64,000 bases of DNA. Source: Streptomyces sp. NBC_01788. GTDB taxonomy: Bacteria > Actinomycetota > Actinomycetes > Streptomycetales > Streptomycetaceae. Shown here piece after piece: positions 1 through 8,271 of this stretch (position 1 is the first letter of the stretch; each line of letters opens with the position of its first letter). The translations under genes and the position numbers were made by a program. The notes beneath the pieces were generated by a model. It did no database searches, had not been told where the DNA came from, and saw only the letters and a program-made list of their open reading frames with translations. The stretch lies in assembly GCF_035917575.1 (NCBI RefSeq), contig NZ_CP109090.1, positions 4,030,001 to 4,094,000 of the forward strand, in the 5' to 3' direction.

Positions 1-88
1 CCCTGTCCGAGTGCACCGAGAGGCTTGCGGTCGCGAGGTTTGGCCGCAGCGCGACCACGGTCGATGATGCCGTGCAGCAGTGAGCGAC

Positions 89-102
89 GTTTCACGTGAA
101 AC
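89..102. other. parS: parS centromere site (perfect 14-bp palindrome)
   Basis: The palindrome GTTTCACGTGAAAC is a perfect match to the Streptomyces parS consensus bound by ParB, which loads SMC and organises the origin region. It lies just beyond the 3' end of rsmG. In Streptomyces parA and parB follow rsmG on the same strand, so they are expected just left of this window. I could not assign bases 1-182 to a gene; they may include the 5' end of parA. Confidence 0.93.
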
Positions 103-182
103 ACGATGCACAGCGGCCGAGGCCGGACTGTCGCGACACTCCGGCATGCGGAGGTTTGGCAGCTTGTGTGGAGTACGACCGG

Positions 183-899
183 CTATCGGCGCCGTCGTGT
201 CCGACCCGTCCGCGCCGCCTTCGCCCGCTTGGCCGCGAAGCGCACGCCACCCGGGCTCTCCCCGACCTCGACCCGCACGACGGTGGAGCACGGATCCACG
301 ACGCCCTCACCCACATGCAGGATGGACGTCTCCACCGCGCCGAGCTTGCTCAGCGCAGTGGCCGCGCTCTTCAGCTCCTCCTCGGCGGTGTCCCCCTTGA
401 GGGCCAGCATCTCCCCGTAGGGACGCAGCAGCGGGATGCCCCACGTCGCCAGGCGGTCCAGCGGCGCCACCGCGCGAGCGGTGACCACGTGGACCGGCGG
501 AAGCTGGCCCATCACTTCCTCGGCACGGCCCCGGACAACGGTGACGTGGTCGAGACCCAGCAGCTCCACGACCTCGGTGAGAAAGTTGGTGCGCCGCAGC
601 AGCGGCTCCAGCAGCGTGATCTTCAGGTCCTCGCGGACCAGGGCCAGGGGAATGCCCGGCAGACCGGCGCCCGAGCCCACGTCGCACACCGTCACGCCCT
701 CGGGAACCACCTCCGAGAGCACGGCACAGTTCAGCAGATGCCGCTCCCACAGACGGGGTACCTCACGCGGGCCGATCAGCCCTCGCTGCACTCCTGCCTC
801 GGCCAGCAGCTCGGCGTACCGGACCGCATCCGTGAAGCGATCACCAAATACGTCACGTGCCTGCTCGGGCGCAGGGGGGAGCTCCGCTTCCGCCGTCAC
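183..899 (-). CDS. rsmG: 16S rRNA (guanine527-N7)-methyltransferase RsmG
   Basis: This protein of about 238 residues is the GidB/RsmG SAM-dependent methyltransferase that makes m7G527 in 16S rRNA; loss of the enzyme is known to give low-level streptomycin resistance. The SAM-binding loop reads VCDVGSGAGLPGIPLAL, followed by a Rossmann-type acidic position in LLEPLLRR. The C-terminus is a very basic tail (AKRAKAARTGRTRRRR). The frame is open upstream to an ATG at 923, but I prefer the GTG at 899, which has a GGAAGGAC ribosome-binding site and gives the usual family length. It is the distal gene of the rpmH-rnpA-yidD-yidC-jag run, the standard bacterial order. Its function is not in doubt; only the start is. 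Confidence 0.95.
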   Translation of the reverse strand: MTAEAELPPAPEQARDVFGDRFTDAVRYAELLAEAGVQRGLIGPREVPRLWERHLLNCAVLSEVVPEGVTVCDVGSGAGLPGIPLALVREDLKITLLEPLLRRTNFLTEVVELLGLDHVTVVRGRAEEVMGQLPPVHVVTARAVAPLDRLATWGIPLLRPYGEMLALKGDTAEEELKSAATALSKLGAVETSILHVGEGVVDPCSTVVRVEVGESPGGVRFAAKRAKAARTGRTRRRR

Positions 900-969
900 G
901 GGGACCGTCCTTCCGTACCGCATCGGCGCTCTCGGCGCCGACCATCAGAACTACCAGGCTGACAAAGTA

Positions 970-998
970 CGGCCCCGCCTGCGCAACAGACGGGGCCG
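970..998 (-). terminator. hairpin between jag and rsmG
   Basis: An 8-bp perfect stem, CGGCCCCG with CGGGGCCG, encloses 13 bases. Read on the minus strand it is followed by TACTTTGTC. It may attenuate or end transcription after jag, or only punctuate the operon; the T-tract is weak. Confidence 0.45.
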
Positions 999-1015
999 GT
1001 GGAACGTGGGACCGC

Positions 1016-1528
1016 TCAGGCGGGAAGCACGACGACGAAGCGCTGCGGCTCCTCGCCCTCCGACTCGCTGCGCAGGCCGGCGGCCTTGACCGCGTCGTGC
1101 ACGACCTTGCGCTCGAACGGAGTCATCGGCTGCATCTTCACCGGCTCGCCACTGCTCTTGGCCTCGGCGGCGGCCTTCGCGCCCAGCTCGGACAGCTCGG
1201 TCCGCTTCTTGGCGCGGTAGCCCGCGATGTCCAGCATCAGACGGCTGCGGTCGCCGGTCTCCCGGTGCACGGCCAGGCGCGTGAGCTCCTGCAGTGCCTC
1301 CAGCACCTCGCCGTCCCGGCCGACCAGCTTCTGCAGGTCGCGACCGCTGCTGTCACTGATGATCGAGACAGAGGCGCGGTCGGCCTCGACATCCATGTCG
1401 ATGTCACCGTCGAGGTCGGCGATGTCCAGTAGACCCTCGAGGTAGTCCGCCGCGATCTCGCCCTCCTGCTCCAGGCGGGTCAGGGCGTCCGCGCCCTCGG
1501 CAGCGGCGGAGGTGGTGCCTTCCGTCAC
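1016..1528 (-). CDS. jag: Jag/KhpB-type KH-R3H RNA-binding protein
   Basis: This 170-residue protein is the SpoIIIJ-associated Jag family (KhpB/EloR), a cytoplasmic RNA-binding protein always found beside yidC. A KH-type segment (LVGRDGEVLEALQELTRLAV, about residues 88-107) carries the GRDG loop. A C-terminal R3H region (about 100-165) contains LMLDIAGYRAKKRTELSELG and MTPFERKVVHDAVKA. The N-terminal 55 residues are acidic and probably flexible. It starts with GTG preceded by GGAG, 15 bp after the yidC stop, so it is cotranscribed. In firmicutes Jag affects cell-wall synthesis under a Ser/Thr kinase; that link here is inference, although a PknB homologue is in the window. Confidence 0.92.
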   Translation of the reverse strand: MTEGTTSAAAEGADALTRLEQEGEIAADYLEGLLDIADLDGDIDMDVEADRASVSIISDSSGRDLQKLVGRDGEVLEALQELTRLAVHRETGDRSRLMLDIAGYRAKKRTELSELGAKAAAEAKSSGEPVKMQPMTPFERKVVHDAVKAAGLRSESEGEEPQRFVVVLPA

Positions 1529-1543
1529 GGGATGGGCTCCTTC

Positions 1544-2818
1544 TTACTTCTTGGACGGGGACTTGGGCCGCTGCGGACCCTTGCGCTGTCCGGACTGGGC
1601 CTTGCTGCGGGTGCCGTTGCCGGGCTTCGAGGCGGCGTTCTTGCCGGCCGCGGCCGGAGCGTCCTCCGGCTCGTCGGACTTGGTCAGCGACAGGGACTCC
1701 GTCGCCTCCTCGGCCGGCTTCGTGCCGCCCGACTGACGCTGCGCCTTGCTCTGCCGCTTGGGCTGCTGGCGCCGGGGAGCGGTGGCGGTGGCGGTCGTAC
1801 CGTCCTCGGCCTGCGCGACGGCGGCGCTGTCGCCCATCATCACGGAGCCGTCCGACTGGGCCGCGAGACCCGCCTTGTTCAGACCGTTGATGAACTTGCG
1901 CTCGAACTCGTTGCGGTCACGACCCTTGACCACGATCGCCTTGACGATGGCCTTCTCCCGCCGGTTGCGGGTCTTGCCATGGTGCGAGACGTGCTTGAAG
2001 AGCCGCTCCAGATAGGCGGCCTGGGCCTTGGAACCCGGGGTGGGGTTGTTGTGGATGACGTACATCTGCTGGCCCATGGTCCACACGTTGGTGGTCAGCC
2101 AGTAGACGAGGACACCGACGGGGAAGTTGATGCCGAAGATGGCGAACATGACCGGGAAGACGTACATCAGCATCTTCTGCTGCTGCATGAACGGCGTCTT
2201 CACCGTCGTGTCGACGTTCTTCGTCATCAGCTGGCGCTGCGTGTAGAACTGCGACGCCGACATCAGGATGATCATGACTGCGGTCACCACGCGGACGTCG
2301 GTCAGCGTGGCGCCGAGCGCGGTGACCTTGTCGGTGCTGTCCATGAACTTCGCAGCGAGCGGCGCCCCCACGATGTGCGCCTTACGGGCACTGGCCAGCA
2401 GCTGATCGTCGATGACGCCGATCGTCTTGCCCGTCGCGATGCCGTTGAGCACGTGGTACAGGGCGAAGAAGAACGGCGACTGCGCCAGGATGGGAAGGCA
2501 CGAGGAGAGCGGGTTGGTACCCGACTCCTTGTACAGCTTCATCATCTCTTCGGACTGACGCTGCTTGTCGTTCTTGTAGCGCTCCTGGATCTTCTTCATC
2601 TCGGGCTGGAGCGTCTGCATGGCCCGGGTCGCCTTGATCTGCTTCACGAAGAGCGGAATCAGGCAGATGCGGATCAGAATCACCAAGGACACGATGGACA
2701 GGCCCCAGGCCCACCCGGTGTCAGGGCCGAAGATCGTGCCGTACACCGTGTGGAACTGGACGATGACCCAGGAAACGGGTGTCGTGATGAAGCTGAAGAG
2801 GCTGGCAATCGTGTCCAC
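1544..2818 (-). CDS. yidC: membrane protein insertase YidC
   Basis: This 424-residue protein is a YidC/Oxa1 insertase, which places proteins into the inner membrane with or without SecYEG. It has an N-terminal membrane anchor, then the 60KD_IMP core with TM segments around [20 protein letters not shown], the hydrophilic hairpin rich in Lys/Arg, [17 protein letters not shown] and [29 protein letters not shown] in pieces. The conserved core arginine in [11 protein letters not shown] is present. The tail after about residue 290 is long, basic and low-complexity, as usual in actinobacteria, where it contacts ribosomes. The GTG start overlaps the region just behind yidD, with an AAGGAG site inside the yidD 3' end. 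Confidence 0.96.
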   Translation of the reverse strand: MDTIASLFSFITTPVSWVIVQFHTVYGTIFGPDTGWAWGLSIVSLVILIRICLIPLFVKQIKATRAMQTLQPEMKKIQERYKNDKQRQSEEMMKLYKESGTNPLSSCLPILAQSPFFFALYHVLNGIATGKTIGVIDDQLLASARKAHIVGAPLAAKFMDSTDKVTALGATLTDVRVVTAVMIILMSASQFYTQRQLMTKNVDTTVKTPFMQQQKMLMYVFPVMFAIFGINFPVGVLVYWLTTNVWTMGQQMYVIHNNPTPGSKAQAAYLERLFKHVSHHGKTRNRREKAIVKAIVVKGRDRNEFERKFINGLNKAGLAAQSDGSVMMGDSAAVAQAEDGTTATATAPRRQQPKRQSKAQRQSGGTKPAEEATESLSLTKSDEPEDAPAAAGKNAASKPGNGTRSKAQSGQRKGPQRPKSPSKK

Positions 2819-2821
2819 TAA

Positions 2822-3175
2822 TCATGCTCCTTGGGCATGGGACGAGGTCTCTGCGGCCGGGACCGCCGGCATCTTCCCGTCGGTGGCCGTTTCGGCGGCG
2901 GAGGACCCGCCCCTGCGCGCACGCCAGGCGTCACGCAGCATTTCGTGCCACCGCGGACGCTTGCGCGGCGGAACATGGTCCACACCGCCGAGCGACCACG
3001 GATTGCACCGTAGGATGCGCCACGCTGTGAGCGCCGTTCCCTTGATCGCACCGTGCCGGTCGATGGCCGTGTAGCCGTAGTGGGAACACGACGGGTAGTA
3101 CTTGCACACCGGCCCGAGCAACGGGCTGATGGTCCACTGGTACAGCTTGATCAAAGCCAGCAGCGGGTACTTCAT
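2822..3175 (-). CDS. yidD: membrane protein insertion efficiency factor YidD
   Basis: This 117-residue protein is YidD, a small membrane-associated helper of YidC-dependent insertion. The diagnostic cysteine-rich motif [15 protein letters not shown] lies near residues 24-38, and [17 protein letters not shown] near 53-69. The start overlaps the rnpA stop by 4 bp, so the two are translationally coupled. The C-terminal 45 residues beyond the core family (basic, then Ala-rich) are low-complexity. The family is normally 70-85 residues, so this is an extended actinobacterial form. Confidence 0.93.
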   Translation of the reverse strand: MKYPLLALIKLYQWTISPLLGPVCKYYPSCSHYGYTAIDRHGAIKGTALTAWRILRCNPWSLGGVDHVPPRKRPRWHEMLRDAWRARRGGSSAAETATDGKMPAVPAAETSSHAQGA

Positions 3176-3543
3176 CGCGTGCCCCCTCCCAGCAGCCGTC
3201 GAAGGGCGGCATCCAGGTCTCGGGCCAGCTGTGCGTGGTCGGCGTCGCCCGCACCGGGCAGCGCTCGTACGACTACCAGGCTACCGGGGGGCAGCAAGGC
3301 GACTCGGTCGCGCATCAGATGGCGAAGTCTGCGCTTCACCGCGTTGCGGACGACCGCGCCGCCCACCGCCTTGCTCACGACGAAACCCGCACGCGACGGG
3401 GGAGCGCTCTCCCCTGGCGCGTGCGGGTCCGTGGCACCGCTGCGTAGATGGACGACGAGAAGCGGGCGTCCGGCTCGACGCCCTCGTCGTACCGCGGTCG
3501 CGAAGTCCTCGCGCCGCCTCAGCCGGTTCTCGGTGGGCAGCAC
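3172..3543 (-). CDS. rnpA: ribonuclease P protein component
   Basis: This basic 123-residue protein is the RNase P protein subunit, which assists the catalytic RNA in maturing tRNA 5' ends. The N-terminus [20 protein letters not shown] and the RNR-type helix [17 protein letters not shown] (about residues 65-81) are typical. It starts with GTG, follows rpmH by 21 bp and overlaps yidD by 4 bp. The RNA subunit gene is not in this window. The rpmH-rnpA pairing is nearly universal in bacteria and supports the call. Confidence 0.95.
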   Translation of the reverse strand: MLPTENRLRRREDFATAVRRGRRAGRPLLVVHLRSGATDPHAPGESAPPSRAGFVVSKAVGGAVVRNAVKRRLRHLMRDRVALLPPGSLVVVRALPGAGDADHAQLARDLDAALRRLLGGGTR

Positions 3544-3564
3544 GACGTCATGACCTGACCGGAA

Positions 3565-3702
3565 TCAGGCGGACAGACGGGCGCGACCCTTGCTACGGCG
3601 AGACGCGAGAATCGCGCGGCCGGCACGGGTGCGCATACGCAGCCGGAAGCCGTGGGTCTTCGCGCGACGACGGTTGTTCGGCTGGAAGGTGCGCTTGCTC
3701 AC
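3565..3702 (-). CDS. rpmH: 50S ribosomal protein L34
   Basis: This 45-residue protein reads [20 protein letters not shown] after a GTG start and continues with [18 protein letters not shown]. This is the complete L34 sequence, a small, highly basic protein of the large ribosomal subunit. It is the first gene of the minus-strand operon and is preceded by a GGAG site. It is divergent from dnaA, the classical arrangement at bacterial origins. A candidate promoter lies at 3872-3901. Confidence 0.97.
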   Translation of the reverse strand: MSKRTFQPNNRRRAKTHGFRLRMRTRAGRAILASRRSKGRARLSA

Positions 3703-3871
3703 TCGGGGGCTCCAGAAAGAATCAGTAGTGGCGGGGTGCCGTCCTGGCTGTCACCGTGCGCCCACGAGTAGCTCGCAGTAACGCCCAAGTGCACCGCTGT
3801 CCGATCACCCTTGACGTGATCTGTGCCCTTCGGAGGCAGGCGGCAGCAGCCATCGACAACTCGACCTGGGT

Positions 3872-3901
3872 ACGGTACGCGCGGCTGGGCCATCCGGTCA
3901 A
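3872..3901 (-). promoter_or_regulatory. putative rpmH operon promoter
   Basis: On the minus strand TTGACC (3901-3896) is followed after 18 bp by TACCGT (3877-3872). The inferred start near 3865 gives a leader of about 160 nt before rpmH. The assignment rests on hexamer matches only. Confidence 0.45.
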
Positions 3902-3922
3902 ACCCGCCGCCCCCGAGGGACA

Positions 3923-3943
3923 CTGTCCACAGGCTGGGGACAA
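3923..3943. promoter_or_regulatory. two facing DnaA boxes upstream of dnaA
   Basis: CTGTCCACA (3923-3931, plus) and TTGTCCCCA (3943-3935, minus, one mismatch) are 3 bp apart. They sit immediately upstream of the dnaA -35-like hexamer. DnaA autorepression through a box in its own promoter is known in Streptomyces; use of these sites is inferred. Confidence 0.6.
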
Positions 3944-3947
3944 CGAC

Positions 3948-3977
3948 TTGAACCGCAGCCGTCACGCTGACTACCGT
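3948..3977 (+). promoter_or_regulatory. putative dnaA promoter
   Basis: TTGAAC at 3948-3953 and TACCGT at 3972-3977, spaced 18 bp, resemble a housekeeping sigma promoter. A start near 3984 would leave a leader of about 95 nt before the dnaA GTG. Confidence 0.45.
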
Positions 3978-4078
3978 GACTGGACTCCGATTCGTTCCCA
4001 TGTCCCCCGCCCCACCCGTTTTAGATACCGACCCGTCCCGCACCACACGTTCGTGGGACCTGTGAGAGAGCGTGCCCT

Positions 4079-6064
4079 GTGGCTGACGTACCTGCCGATC
4101 TTGCCGCAGTGTGGCCACGGGTTCTTGAGCAGCTTCTCGGCGAGGGACGCGTACACGGCGTCGAGGCGAAGGACGAACACTGGATCCGGCGCTGCCAGCC
4201 GCTCGCGCTGGTCGCGGACACCGCGCTGCTCGCGGTGCCGAACGAATTCGCCAAGGGCGTACTCGAAGGGCGCCTCGCCCCGGCCGTCAGCGAGTCGCTG
4301 AGCCGCGAGTGCGGCCGCCCGATCCGCATCGCGATCACCGTCGACAGCTCTGTGGGCGAGTCCCAGGCCCCCGCGCCCGCCCCGGCGCCGCGCTACGAGG
4401 ACCAGGAGCTGCCCACGGGCCAGGGCGGCGGCTACGAGGGCTACGGCAGGCGCCGGGCGGACGCCCACCGTCCCGCCCGCCCCGACCAGTACCCGGGTGG
4501 CCAGGGCGACCAGATGCCGCCCCATCGCACGGGCGCCCAGCCGGCGGACGGCGGCGACCACCTCCCGACCGCCCGTCCCGCCTACCCCTCGGAGTACGCC
4601 GAGTACCAGCGTCCCGAGCCCGGCGCCTGGCCGCGCCACCACCAGGACGACTACGGGTGGCAGCAGCAGCGGCTCGGCTTCCCGGAGCGGGACCCCTACG
4701 CCTCGCCGTCCCAGGACGCCTACGGCCCGCAGGAGACCGGGTACGGCCACCAGGACGCGTACGGGCCGGCCAAGGACTCCTACGCGCAGGACTACCGCTC
4801 CCCGTCGATGGAGCGCCCGCCGTACGACCAGCCGCGCTCCGACTACGACCCGTCCCGCGGCGATTACGATGCCCGTGACGCCCGTGACTACGACCAGCGC
4901 GACACCGGCCACCGCGAGCAGCCGGAGCCGGCCGGCCCCGGTCATGCGCGCCGCGGCGGCCCCCACGGCCCCCACGGCGCCCCCGGCCCGCTGGCCGCGC
5001 AGCCCGCACCGGCGGCCGGACCCGTCGAGCCGACCGCGCGCCTGAACCCCAAGTACCTCTTCGACACGTTCGTCATCGGCGCGTCCAACCGCTTCGCGCA
5101 CGCGGCCGCGGTCGCCGTCGCCGAGGCACCCGCCAAGGCGTACAACCCACTGTTCATCTACGGGGAGTCCGGGCTCGGCAAGACGCACCTGCTGCACGCG
5201 ATCGGCCACTACGCGCGCAGCCTGTACCCGGGCACGCGCGTGCGCTACGTGAGCTCCGAGGAGTTCACCAACGAGTTCATCAACTCCATCCGCGACGGCA
5301 AGGGCGACAGCTTCCGCAAGCGGTACCGCGAGATGGACATCCTGCTCGTCGACGACATCCAGTTCCTCGCGGACAAGGAGTCGACGCAGGAGGAGTTCTT
5401 CCACACCTTCAACACCCTCCACAACGCCAACAAGCAGATCGTGCTCTCCAGCGACCGGCCGCCCAAGCAGCTCGTGACGCTGGAGGACCGGCTGCGCAAC
5501 CGGTTCGAGTGGGGGCTGATCACCGACGTCCAGCCGCCCGAGCTGGAGACGCGTATCGCGATCCTGCGCAAGAAGGCGGTGCAGGAGCAGCTGAACGCCC
5601 CGCCCGAGGTGCTGGAGTTCATCGCCTCGCGGATCTCGCGCAACATCCGCGAGCTGGAGGGCGCGCTGATCCGGGTGACGGCGTTCGCCTCGCTCAACCG
5701 GCAGCCGGTGGACCTGGGCCTGACGGAAATCGTCCTGAAGGACCTCATCCCCGGCGGCGAGGACTCGACCCCCGAGATCACCGCGCCGGCCATCATGGCG
5801 TCGACCGCGGACTACTTCGGCCTCACGGTCGAGGACCTTTGCGGCACCTCGCGCGGCCGCCAGCTGGTCACGGCCCGCCAGATCGCCATGTACCTGTGCC
5901 GCGAGCTGACCGACCTGTCGCTGCCGAAGATCGGCGCGCAGTTCGGCGGCCGCGACCACACCACCGTGATGCACGCGGACCGCAAGATCCGCGCGCTGAT
6001 GGCCGAGCGGCGCTCCATCTACAACCAGGTCACGGAGCTGACCAACCGCATCAAGAACGGCTGA
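4079..6064 (+). CDS. dnaA: chromosomal replication initiator protein DnaA
   Basis: This 661-residue protein is DnaA, the AAA+ ATPase that binds DnaA boxes and opens oriC. Domain I spans about residues 1-100. Domain II (about 105-325) is unusually long and rich in Pro, Gly, Tyr and Asp, as in Streptomyces, where DnaA is much larger than the E. coli protein of about 470 residues. The AAA+ domain carries Walker [12 protein letters not shown] (about 361-371) and Walker [10 protein letters not shown] (about 421-429). Domain IV carries the DNA-binding signature [15 protein letters not shown] (about 622-636). The GTG start has a GAGAGAG site and matches the domain I boundary. oriC follows directly. 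Confidence 0.98.
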   Translation: MADVPADLAAVWPRVLEQLLGEGRVHGVEAKDEHWIRRCQPLALVADTALLAVPNEFAKGVLEGRLAPAVSESLSRECGRPIRIAITVDSSVGESQAPAPAPAPRYEDQELPTGQGGGYEGYGRRRADAHRPARPDQYPGGQGDQMPPHRTGAQPADGGDHLPTARPAYPSEYAEYQRPEPGAWPRHHQDDYGWQQQRLGFPERDPYASPSQDAYGPQETGYGHQDAYGPAKDSYAQDYRSPSMERPPYDQPRSDYDPSRGDYDARDARDYDQRDTGHREQPEPAGPGHARRGGPHGPHGAPGPLAAQPAPAAGPVEPTARLNPKYLFDTFVIGASNRFAHAAAVAVAEAPAKAYNPLFIYGESGLGKTHLLHAIGHYARSLYPGTRVRYVSSEEFTNEFINSIRDGKGDSFRKRYREMDILLVDDIQFLADKESTQEEFFHTFNTLHNANKQIVLSSDRPPKQLVTLEDRLRNRFEWGLITDVQPPELETRIAILRKKAVQEQLNAPPEVLEFIASRISRNIRELEGALIRVTAFASLNRQPVDLGLTEIVLKDLIPGGEDSTPEITAPAIMASTADYFGLTVEDLCGTSRGRQLVTARQIAMYLCRELTDLSLPKIGAQFGGRDHTTVMHADRKIRALMAERRSIYNQVTELTNRIKNG

Positions 6065-6081
6065 GAACACCCACAGCGGCG

Positions 6082-6122
6082 CTCAGGGCGCCTCCGGGAG
6101 CGGATCCCGGAGGCGCCCTGAG
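6082..6122 (+). terminator. dnaA transcription terminator
   Basis: A perfect 18-bp stem runs from 6082-6099 to 6105-6122 (CTCAGGGCGCCTCCGGGA and its complement) with a 5-nt loop, 17 bp after the dnaA stop. It has no long T-tract, which is common in Streptomyces. It would shield oriC from readthrough. Confidence 0.8.
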
Positions 6123-6735
6123 TCGTTGTGGCGTCCAGCCGTCCGGCGCTGAGCCGTTGCACCGCCCGTCCCTGAGCCGTCGCGGCGTACTGCCCCGAGC
6201 CGTCGGGCGTCCACCGCTGTTCGAATCCGCGGCGGGTTACGGCCGTCCTCCACAGATTCGCCGACTTTTTTCCGTCCACATCCTGGGGACCGGGAAGTTG
6301 TCCAGATCGCTTCCACAGGCTGTGCGATCGGCACATCATCCCTCCAGCTCAGAGGCCTGTGGAATGGTGGACGAACGATCTCCACAGACTGTGGATGAAG
6401 CGGATGTCCACAGGTGGCGGCCAGAGTTGTCCACCGGCAACCCACAGGCTGGGGGCCGTTGTCCCCAAGGATCGGCTGCTTCTCCACACCCCTGTCCACT
6501 GTTCGGCAACGCGACGCCCCTGGTCACCGCGTCGAGTGAAAGCCGTCACACCGAGCCACACGGTTGGCATGTGGGAAACCTGGGTAAAGCTGGGGACGCA
6601 GCTGGGGAGAACTGCCCTCAACCTGTGGGCGGGGTGTGCAGAACTTCCCGTTCTCCACAGAGACGGTGAGTTGTCCACCGGTCCCACCCACAGGGCCCGT
6701 GGACAAAATTCCCGCGCTGAGCTGGGCAAACGTGG

Positions 6736-6772
6736 TTATCCACGGTATCCACAGGCCCTACTACTACTGCTG
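6736..6772 (+). other. candidate origin unwinding element (DnaA boxes plus DnaA-trios)
   Basis: Two abutting boxes, TTATCCACG (6736-6744) and GTATCCACA (6745-6753), are followed by a GGCC spacer (6754-6757). Five 3-nt repeats follow: CTA, CTA, CTA, CTG, CTG (6758-6772). This is the order of the basal unwinding system described in Bacillus subtilis: boxes, GC-rich spacer, DnaA-trios. The match is seen in the sequence; its function here is inferred. Confidence 0.6.
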
Positions 6773-6978
6773 ACCAGAGAGAGAGCGGAATCCGTTTCGA
6801 AGCGGGGCCTGTGCACAACTCGAGCTCTCGAGCCCGACCGCGCCTCGCAGCGACTTGACCCCGACGGGCGCCTACTGTCAGTGCTGTGCGTCAGACTGGT
6901 CCCCGGTGTCCTTCCCGTCCCAGTGGGCGGTGACACCGAGTCGGAGGACTCAGTAGCAACAGCAGGAGGCGGCTTACG

Positions 6979-8109
6979 GTGAAGATCCGGGTGGAACGCG
7001 ACGTACTCGCGGAGGCAGTGGCGTGGGCGGCACGCAGCCTGCCGGCCCGTCCGCCGGCGCCTGTTCTCGCCGGCCTGCTGCTCAAGGCGGAGGACGGCCA
7101 GCTGAGCCTGTCCAGCTTCGACTACGAGGTCTCGGCGCGTGTGTCCGTGGAGGCCGAGGTCGAGGAGGAGGGCACGGTCCTCGTCTCCGGCCGCCTGCTC
7201 GCCGACATCTCGCGCGCCCTGCCCAACCGGCCGGTGGAGATCTCCACAGACGGTGTACGGGCGACGGTGGTCTGCGGCTCCTCGCGCTTCACCCTCCACA
7301 CCCTGCCTGTGGAGGAGTACCCGGCGCTCCCGCAGATGCCGAACGCGACGGGCACGGTCCCCGGCGAGGTCTTCGCCTCCGCCGTGCAGCAGGTGGCGAT
7401 CGCGGCCGGCCGCGACGACACGCTGCCCGTGCTGACCGGTGTCCGCATCGAGATCGAGGGCGACACCGTCACGCTGGCCTCCACCGACCGCTACCGCTTC
7501 GCGGTCCGCGAGTTCCTGTGGAAGCCGGAGAACCCGGACGCCTCCGCGGTCGCCCTGGTGCCCGCCAAGACCCTGCTGGACACCGCCAAGGCGCTGACCA
7601 GCGGCGACAGCGTGATCCTGGCACTGTCCGGCTCGGGTTCCGGTGAGGGCCTGATCGGCTTCGAGGGTGCCGGGCGGCGTACGACCACGCGGCTGCTGGA
7701 GGGCGACCTCCCGAAGTACCGCACCCTGTTCCCGACCGAGTTCAACTCCGTGGCCGTCATCGAGACCGCCCCCTTCGTGGAGGCCGTCAAGCGCGTGGCG
7801 CTGGTCGCCGAGCGCAACACCCCGGTGCGCCTGAGCTTCGAGCAGGGCGTGCTGATCCTGGAGGCCGGCTCCAGCGACGACGCACAGGCTGTGGAGAGGG
7901 TCGACGCGCAGCTGGAGGGCGACGACATCTCGATCGCCTTCAACCCGACGTTCCTGCTGGACGGCCTCAGCGCGATCGACTCCCCGGTGGCGCAGCTGTC
8001 CTTCACGACGTCCACCAAGCCGGCGCTGCTCAGCGGCAAGCCCGCGGTGGACGCCGAGGCGGACGAGGCCTACAAGTACCTGATCATGCCGGTGCGCCTG
8101 AGCGGCTGA
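6979..8109 (+). CDS. dnaN: DNA polymerase III sliding clamp, beta subunit
   Basis: This 376-residue protein is the beta clamp, a ring dimer that tethers the polymerase to DNA. The three repeated clamp domains are seen at about 1-120, 130-245 and 250-376. The N-terminus MKIRVERDVLAEAVAWAARS, the middle FASAVQQVAIAAGRDDTLPVLTGV and the C-terminal YLIMPVRLSG are all typical of DnaN. The GTG start at 6979 follows AGGAGGC. Its promoter probably lies at the right end of oriC. Downstream come gnd, recF and dciA on the same strand. Confidence 0.98.
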   Translation: MKIRVERDVLAEAVAWAARSLPARPPAPVLAGLLLKAEDGQLSLSSFDYEVSARVSVEAEVEEEGTVLVSGRLLADISRALPNRPVEISTDGVRATVVCGSSRFTLHTLPVEEYPALPQMPNATGTVPGEVFASAVQQVAIAAGRDDTLPVLTGVRIEIEGDTVTLASTDRYRFAVREFLWKPENPDASAVALVPAKTLLDTAKALTSGDSVILALSGSGSGEGLIGFEGAGRRTTTRLLEGDLPKYRTLFPTEFNSVAVIETAPFVEAVKRVALVAERNTPVRLSFEQGVLILEAGSSDDAQAVERVDAQLEGDDISIAFNPTFLLDGLSAIDSPVAQLSFTTSTKPALLSGKPAVDAEADEAYKYLIMPVRLSG

Positions 8110-8271
8110 GCGGGCTGCCTGCCGGGCGCGTTCCCGCAGGTGGCGGCCTCAGGTCCGGGCATACGAATGAGCGGGTATGCCCACGGATGTGCGCGAGCGT
8201 CCGGGTCTAGGCTCGGACGCAGGTACGAAAGTGCCGCAACGCCACGTCGTGAAACCTAAGGAACGCAACTG

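Larger units (their letters stand above)
3703..4078. other. divergent rpmH/dnaA promoter region
   Basis: This 376-bp gene-free stretch separates rpmH (minus) from dnaA (plus). Toward dnaA I see TTGAAC (3948-3953), 18 bp, then TACCGT (3972-3977). Toward rpmH I see TTGACC (complement of 3896-3901), 18 bp, then TACCGT (complement of 3872-3877). Between them lie two DnaA-box-like sites: CTGTCCACA at 3923-3931, which fits the Streptomyces box consensus, and TGGGGACAA at 3935-3943. This suggests DnaA autoregulation, possibly with an effect on rpmH. Confidence 0.6.
6065..6978. other. oriC: oriC, chromosomal replication origin
   Basis: This 914-bp gap between dnaA and dnaN contains about 20 DnaA-box-like 9-mers, allowing one mismatch. 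Plus orientation: 6246, 6272, 6298, 6309, 6378, 6404, 6427, 6459, 6480, 6492, 6651, 6671, 6736 and 6745 (first bases). Minus orientation: 6358-6366, 6390-6398, 6570-6578, 6624-6632, 6698-6706 and 6810-6818. The count and layout fit the known Streptomyces oriC (about 19 boxes). Boxes cluster at 6246-6500 and 6651-6753, separated by a box-poor spacer. Most boxes are imperfect; no perfect TTGTCCACA or TTATCCACA is present. Confidence 0.96.

Noticed and set aside
3971..6070. A 699-codon antisense frame opposite dnaA
   Set aside because: Same cause: it mirrors the GC-rich dnaA codons and has no motif or ribosome-binding site.
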